DNA from: an uncultured Lachnospiraceae bacterium | Lineage (GTDB): Bacteria > Bacillota > Clostridia > Lachnospirales > Lachnospiraceae | Direction: 5' to 3' | Assembly: GCA_902762905.1 (NCBI GenBank) | Contig: CACWQE010000005.1 | Coordinates: 1-64,000, forward strand | Length of the DNA stretch: 64,000 nucleotides | In this document: piece by piece, positions 59,701 to 64,000 of the stretch | Layout: each line of letters starts with the position of its first letter | Numbering within the stretch: the first letter of the stretch is position 1 | Notes under the pieces: generated by a model | Database searches by the model: none | What the model was told of the DNA's origin: nothing | The model's input: only the letters and a program-made list of their open reading frames with translations | Translations under genes and position numbers: made by a program

Positions 59701-61089
59701 ATGACAGATAAGAAGAAGTGGCTATTACAAATATTATGCGTTTTTATACCTGCTGTATTATTTGTAATGTTTATATACACGGATATTATGGAGACGACAA
59801 GAGATGGAATTACATTCTGGAATGCTTTATTTTCCGGAAAAATAAGAGAATTTTATGTAATGAATTCCGATGTTGTGATCAGTAACCAATTTGGTATAAG
59901 TAATTGTGCAATCTACGATATACCAGTGTATATTTTAATTGCTATATGGAATCTTCCGCTCTGGATATATGAGAAGATTACAGGATTGTATGCATTAGAT
60001 TCTATGTTAGGTGTGTTATGGGCCAAAGCAGTTGCACTTCCATATCTGGTTGGGATTCAATATTGTATTACGAAGATTGGACGAGAATTAAAGGGAGACA
60101 CTTATCCTGTTAGATTGTCAATAATGATGACATTATCATCTGTTTTTATTTTGACTCCGATTTTAATTATGGGACAATATGATGCAATGTCTCTGTTTTT
60201 TATGATGCTTGGGGTATTAGCATATATAAAAGGAGAGAATAAAAAGTTCGTTTTTTGGTTTGCAATTGCACTTCCGTTTAAAATGTTTGCATTGTTCGTA
60301 TTTATTCCCTTAGTTTTGTTAAAAGAAAAGAGAATTCGATATATTTTGTTACAGGGAATAGAGGGGTGTTCATTCTTATTATTATGTAAGATTGTTCAAA
60401 AAGTATTTTTTATTCCCGATACAAACACGGCAAATTATCTTTCGGGACATTTGTTGACTTTTATTTTCCAAAGTCAGATAAACTTTGTATATGAAAGTAG
60501 TTCCATTTTTATATTTGCATTTGTACTTGTTTGCTTGTTCTGCTATCTAAAAAAGACGCCGGAACAGGAGGAGATAGGAAGGTGGGCTTTGTATGTAAGT
60601 CTGCTTGGATTGGCTGTATTCTTTATGACAAGTTTAACCCATCCACAATGGAGTTTACTGCTCTTTCCTTTTGTGGAATTGCTTATCTGCTGTTCAGAAG
60701 AGAAACATATGAGAGTAGGCTTATTGCTGGAAACAGTATTTTCCTTTGGATTGCTGCTTGCACAGATTATATATTATTATTGGGTGTTTAATGTAAAAAC
60801 TAGTGTTTTTACATTAGCTGGTAAGTTATTTTATAATGGAAAAAGAAGCGTAGATTTCTCTATTCGGGAAGTGTTAGCAGGTCATAGTGCAGGATTAGAT
60901 GTAGGATATTTGAATATTATTGGGGGAGGAGTATTTGTCGCGGGATTATTATTCTTCTTGTATTGGAGTAAGCCAGATACGAGAAGAGATCAGTTTGCTG
61001 AGATGGAGTTATCCTGTGAGGGGATGATTGCACTGAGATTGCTTGCAATGGCAATGGTAGGAGCTGCATTAATAGTAATATTATTGTAA
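59701..61089 (+). CDS. Polytopic membrane protein, probable GT-C glycosyltransferase
   Basis: A 462-residue protein with about 12 membrane helices. The first outer loop (IYTDIMETTRDGITFWNALFSGKIREFYVMNSDVV) carries acidic residues placed like the catalytic loop of GT-C enzymes, and the middle block FWFAIALPFKMFALFVFIPLVLLKEKR is a recurrent feature of bacterial GT-C mannosyltransferase-like proteins. It follows the GtrB-like gene and rfbG, so it may transfer the dideoxy branched sugar from its lipid carrier to the polymer outside the cell. An AGGAG site precedes the ATG. No Pfam family can be named with certainty. Confidence 0.7.
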   Translation: MTDKKKWLLQILCVFIPAVLFVMFIYTDIMETTRDGITFWNALFSGKIREFYVMNSDVVISNQFGISNCAIYDIPVYILIAIWNLPLWIYEKITGLYALDSMLGVLWAKAVALPYLVGIQYCITKIGRELKGDTYPVRLSIMMTLSSVFILTPILIMGQYDAMSLFFMMLGVLAYIKGENKKFVFWFAIALPFKMFALFVFIPLVLLKEKRIRYILLQGIEGCSFLLLCKIVQKVFFIPDTNTANYLSGHLLTFIFQSQINFVYESSSIFIFAFVLVCLFCYLKKTPEQEEIGRWALYVSLLGLAVFFMTSLTHPQWSLLLFPFVELLICCSEEKHMRVGLLLETVFSFGLLLAQIIYYYWVFNVKTSVFTLAGKLFYNGKRSVDFSIREVLAGHSAGLDVGYLNIIGGGVFVAGLLFFLYWSKPDTRRDQFAEMELSCEGMIALRLLAMAMVGAALIVILL

Positions 61090-61106
61090 TAGATGAGGAT
61101 TCGGAA

Positions 61107-62513
61107 ATGTTATTTAGTTCAATGATTTTTTTATGGGGATTTTTACCGATTGTTTTTTTGCTATATTTTATGGCGAAGGAACAATATCGTAACTATATTC
61201 TTTTGATTGCGAGTATTATTTTTTATGCCTGGGGAGAGCCGATATATATTTTATTAATGCTATTATCTATTAGCTGTAATTATGTATTTGGACTATGTAT
61301 TCATAAGACAGGTAAGCAGACTGTTAGAAGAATATGGCTCATTGTATGCGTGACTGTAAATCTTGGGTTATTGTGGTACTTCAAATATTCAACTACATTC
61401 TTTTCTTTAGTCAATCGTATAGCAGGACAGGATTATATTAAGATCAAAGAGATCATATTACCAATAGGTATATCATTCTATACATTTCAGGCAATGTCAT
61501 ATGTCATTGATCTGTATCGAGAAGAGATACCGGTTCAGAAGAATATATTAAATCTTGCGTTGTATATCAGCTTTTTTCCACAATTGATTGCCGGACCGAT
61601 TGTAAAGTACAAAGAGGTCAATGAACAATTAGAGCATCGTATTGTAAAAGAAGATGATCTTGCATATGGAATCAAGCGGTTTATCTATGGTCTGGGAAAG
61701 AAAGTGTTAATATCCAATACAGTTGCAGCAATTGCGGATAACATGTTTGCAGTGGGAGTGGACAATTTGGAAACAGCATTGACTTGGTTTGCAGTTGCCA
61801 TGTATACACTTCAGATTTATTTTGATTTCTCCGGCTATTCTGATATGGCAATTGGTTTGGGGCGAATATTTGGATTCCGATTTATGGAGAACTTTAATTA
61901 TCCGTATATCTCACAATCCATTAAAGAATTTTGGAGAAGATGGCACATTTCTTTATCTGGTTGGTTCCGTGATTATGTATATATACCATTAGGTGGTAAT
62001 CGGAAAGGAAAGTTTCGAACTTATTTTAATCTATTTATTGTATTTCTATTGACGGGAATCTGGCACGGTGCAAGTCTTAATTTTCTTTGCTGGGGCTTGT
62101 GGCATGGATTCTTCATTGTGATTGAGAGACTGGGATTTGGAAGACTATTAGAGAAGAATCCAATGAAAATATTCAATCATATATATACTATGTTGATTGT
62201 TGTAATTGGTTGGGCGATGTTTCGGTGTAGTTCTGTCGGGGAAGCTATTACGATTCTTAAGGCAATGGGAACTTTACATAGTGCAAATGGATATGTATTG
62301 CGTAATTTTGTTACTAATTATGATTGTATTGTTATAGTGCTGGGAATATTATTTTGTGGAGTTGTGCAGAAAGCGGTACCAAAGATTGCTGTCTGGTTCC
62401 ACGAGAATAATAATAATGTATTAGAATATATTTTGCTATTTGCGGTGATGGGATTGAGTATAATGTCATTAGTAAGTGGAACGTATAATCCATTTATTTA
62501 TTTTCAGTTTTAG
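61107..62513 (+). CDS. MBOAT family O-acyltransferase (AlgI/DltB/PatA-like)
   Basis: A 468-residue polytopic protein with about 10-11 membrane helices. MLFSSMIFLWGFLPIVFLLYF at the start and PIGISFYTFQAMSYVIDLYRE, SFFPQLIAGPIVKYKEV are the AlgI-type signatures; FWRRWHISLSGWFRDYVYIPLGGNRKG and GIWHGASLNFLCWGLWHG follow, the latter with the invariant catalytic His320. It passes an acetyl group from the cytoplasm to an outer acceptor enzyme. The partner gene lies 11 bases downstream. Together they O-acetylate an exported glycan, most likely the polymer of this locus. Confidence 0.95.
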   Translation: MLFSSMIFLWGFLPIVFLLYFMAKEQYRNYILLIASIIFYAWGEPIYILLMLLSISCNYVFGLCIHKTGKQTVRRIWLIVCVTVNLGLLWYFKYSTTFFSLVNRIAGQDYIKIKEIILPIGISFYTFQAMSYVIDLYREEIPVQKNILNLALYISFFPQLIAGPIVKYKEVNEQLEHRIVKEDDLAYGIKRFIYGLGKKVLISNTVAAIADNMFAVGVDNLETALTWFAVAMYTLQIYFDFSGYSDMAIGLGRIFGFRFMENFNYPYISQSIKEFWRRWHISLSGWFRDYVYIPLGGNRKGKFRTYFNLFIVFLLTGIWHGASLNFLCWGLWHGFFIVIERLGFGRLLEKNPMKIFNHIYTMLIVVIGWAMFRCSSVGEAITILKAMGTLHSANGYVLRNFVTNYDCIVIVLGILFCGVVQKAVPKIAVWFHENNNNVLEYILLFAVMGLSIMSLVSGTYNPFIYFQF

Positions 62514-62524
62514 GGAGAAATCGT

Positions 62525-63667
62525 ATGAATAAAAAGAAAATATTTATTGGAATATTTATTGCCATGATTACGGTACCGTGGATCATATATCCGTTCCTGA
62601 CAAAGTGGCTGGATACAGATAATTATGAGAATCGCGAATTGGCAGTTCGTCCGATCCTTGGAGAGACAGCGATTCGTGAATACCCATCTGCATATGAAAA
62701 TTATTTTAACGACCATTTACCGTTTAAGAATCAGATCCGTTCATTGAATAGTGCAATGGATGTTTTGTTGTTCCATAGTTTGGATTCAGATAAGGTAATC
62801 TTAGGGAAAGAAGGATGGTTGTTTTATAAGGCAGAGGGGTGTTTAGAGGATTATCGTGGATTACAAAGTTATACAGAAGCAGAATTGGCAGAAATGAAAC
62901 AGAATCTTCAAACGATTCAGAAGTGGTTTGAGGATCGGGGCATAGAAGTTGTGATCAATATTGTACCGAATAAGGATGAAGTGTATGCACAATATATGCC
63001 GGAAGATATTCAGGTAGTGAATTCCGTAAGTAAAACAGAACAGGCAGTAGATTATCTGAATAAAGAGATAGATATGCCAATTATATATGATCTGGATAAT
63101 CTAAAGGAGAAGACGCAGAAACATCAGATTTATTGTAAGTATGACACACATTGGAATTATATTGGTGGCTATTATGGGGCACAGACGATTGGTAAGGCAA
63201 TTGGAAAAACATTACCGGAGATAGCAGACGAGGATATTGTTAAATGGTCTAAGAAGGTGTTACCGGTTGCACCACAGCAACGTGGAAATACTTATGATCT
63301 ATCTATGATGATCAGTCTGCCACATGTGTTAGATGCTCACAAGGACAAAAAATATATGGTCAAATATAAACCAGACGTAAAGGTTCAAAGTGAATCGTTG
63401 GCATCATACAGTGATGTAGATACGATGGAATATACATCAAATGCAGAAGATGATCGACATCTTGTAATGATAGGAGATTCGTTTTCAAATCTTGATATGC
63501 CATATCTGGCAAAAGAGTTTCAGAAATGCAGTGGTATTTGTTACTTACATTATGAGAATAATTATATAACAAGTCGCAATCCGGATATTGTTGTAATTCA
63601 ATTTGTAGAAAGAAGAGCAGGAAGATTTGATCAGACGATTATGGGTTTATTAGATATGGAAGAATAA
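62525..63667 (+). CDS. DHHW/AlgJ-like extracytoplasmic O-acetyltransferase
   Basis: A 380-residue protein with one N-terminal membrane anchor (about residues 6-26) and an outer SGNH-like domain. NYFNDHLPFKNQIRSLNSAMD and DKVILGKEGWLFYKAEGC are typical of the AlgJ/AlgX/DHHW family. YDTHWNYIGGYYGAQ carries Asp207 and His209, and MIGDSFSN carries the nucleophile Ser319, so the catalytic triad is complete. It takes acetyl groups from the MBOAT protein and places them on sugar hydroxyls. It is the last gene of the locus, ending at a strong terminator. Confidence 0.92.
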   Translation: MNKKKIFIGIFIAMITVPWIIYPFLTKWLDTDNYENRELAVRPILGETAIREYPSAYENYFNDHLPFKNQIRSLNSAMDVLLFHSLDSDKVILGKEGWLFYKAEGCLEDYRGLQSYTEAELAEMKQNLQTIQKWFEDRGIEVVINIVPNKDEVYAQYMPEDIQVVNSVSKTEQAVDYLNKEIDMPIIYDLDNLKEKTQKHQIYCKYDTHWNYIGGYYGAQTIGKAIGKTLPEIADEDIVKWSKKVLPVAPQQRGNTYDLSMMISLPHVLDAHKDKKYMVKYKPDVKVQSESLASYSDVDTMEYTSNAEDDRHLVMIGDSFSNLDMPYLAKEFQKCSGICYLHYENNYITSRNPDIVVIQFVERRAGRFDQTIMGLLDMEE

Positions 63668-63703
63668 AAAGGAAACCAACGATATCTTCGTTGGTTTCCT
63701 TTT
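63667..63703. terminator. Bidirectional intrinsic terminator ending the glycan locus
   Basis: A perfect 16-base-pair stem (63667-63682 with 63688-63703) around the loop TATCT. The A-rich 5' arm and T-rich 3' arm let it work in both directions, fitting its place between convergent genes. Confidence 0.88.
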
Positions 63704-63725
63704 TGCATAAGTTATATAAATAATA

Positions 63726-64000
63726 TTATTCTATATATATGTGACTAATTAATCCACTTAGTGAACGCGGGTCCGCAGAATCAGGGGCAGGGGGGTGTAT
63801 ACCGTTAAAGGCAAAAGTAATCTCAAATTCGTTTGATTTAATATAGTCCTTAATGTCAATTGTTTCACCAAAATGAGGTGTTTCTTTTGTGTTGATAGTA
63901 CTGACTTTCTTACCATTTACTAGTATATCTAAATTTGTTACTTCACTGAAATCTTCTGGTACGTATCCTTCTATTGTAATGGAATTATGCCGGCGATGAT
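63726..64000 (-). CDS. C-terminal end of a minus-strand gene (partial)
   Basis: On the minus strand a frame is open from the right edge to TAA at 63728-63726, giving 90 residues with no start in the window. The end reads HNSITIEGYVPEDF, VTNLDILVNGKKVSTINTKE, GETIDIKDYIKSNEFEITFAFNG, and SLSGLISHIYIE: a strand-rich domain like the outer beta-sandwich ends of polysaccharide membrane proteins. Codon use fits a real gene, and it converges on the terminator. The family is unknown. A CACCCCCCTGCCCCTG stretch (about 63785-63801) is unusually C-rich for this genome. Confidence 0.6.
   Translation of the reverse strand, partial: HRRHNSITIEGYVPEDFSEVTNLDILVNGKKVSTINTKETPHFGETIDIKDYIKSNEFEITFAFNGIHPPAPDSADPRSLSGLISHIYIE

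Noticed and set aside
1..64000. Insertion sequences, prophage, CRISPR-Cas or tRNA genes
   Set aside because: No transposase, integrase, phage structural gene, Cas protein, spaced direct repeats or tRNA cloverleaf could be recognised.

Overview
The window looks like a chromosomal segment from a low-GC Firmicute of the Lachnospiraceae type (gut Clostridia such as Coprococcus, Roseburia or Lachnospira). The evidence is the purine-rich ribosome binding sites, sigma-A promoters, glucan/cell-wall-binding repeat proteins, an Fn3-tailed GH5 glucanase, an LCP-family ligase, gltB-gltD and very large glycopolymer loci. The species cannot be fixed from the sequence alone. No tRNA, rRNA, CRISPR array, transposase or prophage was seen.

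Region 1 (1-2350) is the 3' end of an Rhs/YD-repeat polymorphic toxin locus. It holds the C-terminal toxin tip of a gene that begins before the window, a small putative immunity gene, an orphan start-less TNT-type (NAD glycohydrolase) tip followed by its own putative immunity gene, a small zinc-ribbon protein, and a start-less Rhs-core scar. Region 2 (2379-4147) is a type IV toxin-antitoxin pair of AbiEi/AbiEii type, with a clear promoter overlapped by an inverted repeat that is probably its own operator.

Region 3 (4168-20612) is cell-surface biology. A secreted beta-helix protein lies on the minus strand. A first glycopolymer cluster (6763-13250: four-TM-class and soluble GT2 enzymes, a nucleotidyltransferase-like protein, two poorly known proteins, a Wzx-like flippase) follows. 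After it come glmS and an LCP ligase, then three exported proteins: a 14-repeat wall-binding protein, a GH5 glucanase and an L,D-transpeptidase with wall-binding repeats. Region 4 (20902-27040) is the housekeeping pair gltB-gltD.

Region 5 (27226-63703) is one long, entirely plus-strand glycopolymer locus, about 36 kb. It contains glycosyltransferases and a DUF2142 membrane protein; an ABC-2 exporter (Wzm/Wzt) whose ATPase carries a long charged helix and a C-terminal carbohydrate-binding domain; a 1,232-residue trimodular protein (pyruvyltransferase-like, GT2, GT1); and a complete set for nucleotide-activated D-glycero-D-manno-heptose (HddA, an HddC-GmhB fusion, GmhA). These are followed by an LtaS-like phosphoglycerol transferase; a 4-amino-4,6-dideoxyhexose decoration module (WecE-like transaminase, ArnE/ArnF-like pair, GNAT, ArnC-like GT, a GT-C protein); a CDP-3,6-dideoxy branched sugar set resembling the yersiniose pathway (DdhA, DdhC, YerE-like, YerF-like, DdhB) with its own polyprenyl-phosphate GT and GT-C; and an MBOAT/AlgJ-like O-acetylation pair. 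A 3' gene fragment enters on the minus strand at the right edge.

My reading is that region 5 makes an ABC-exported, heptose-containing cell-wall polysaccharide. It appears to be decorated outside the membrane with glycerol phosphate, an amino sugar, a branched dideoxy sugar and acetyl groups. This combination is the most interesting system in the window. The individual enzyme families are well supported; the assembled polymer structure is inference.
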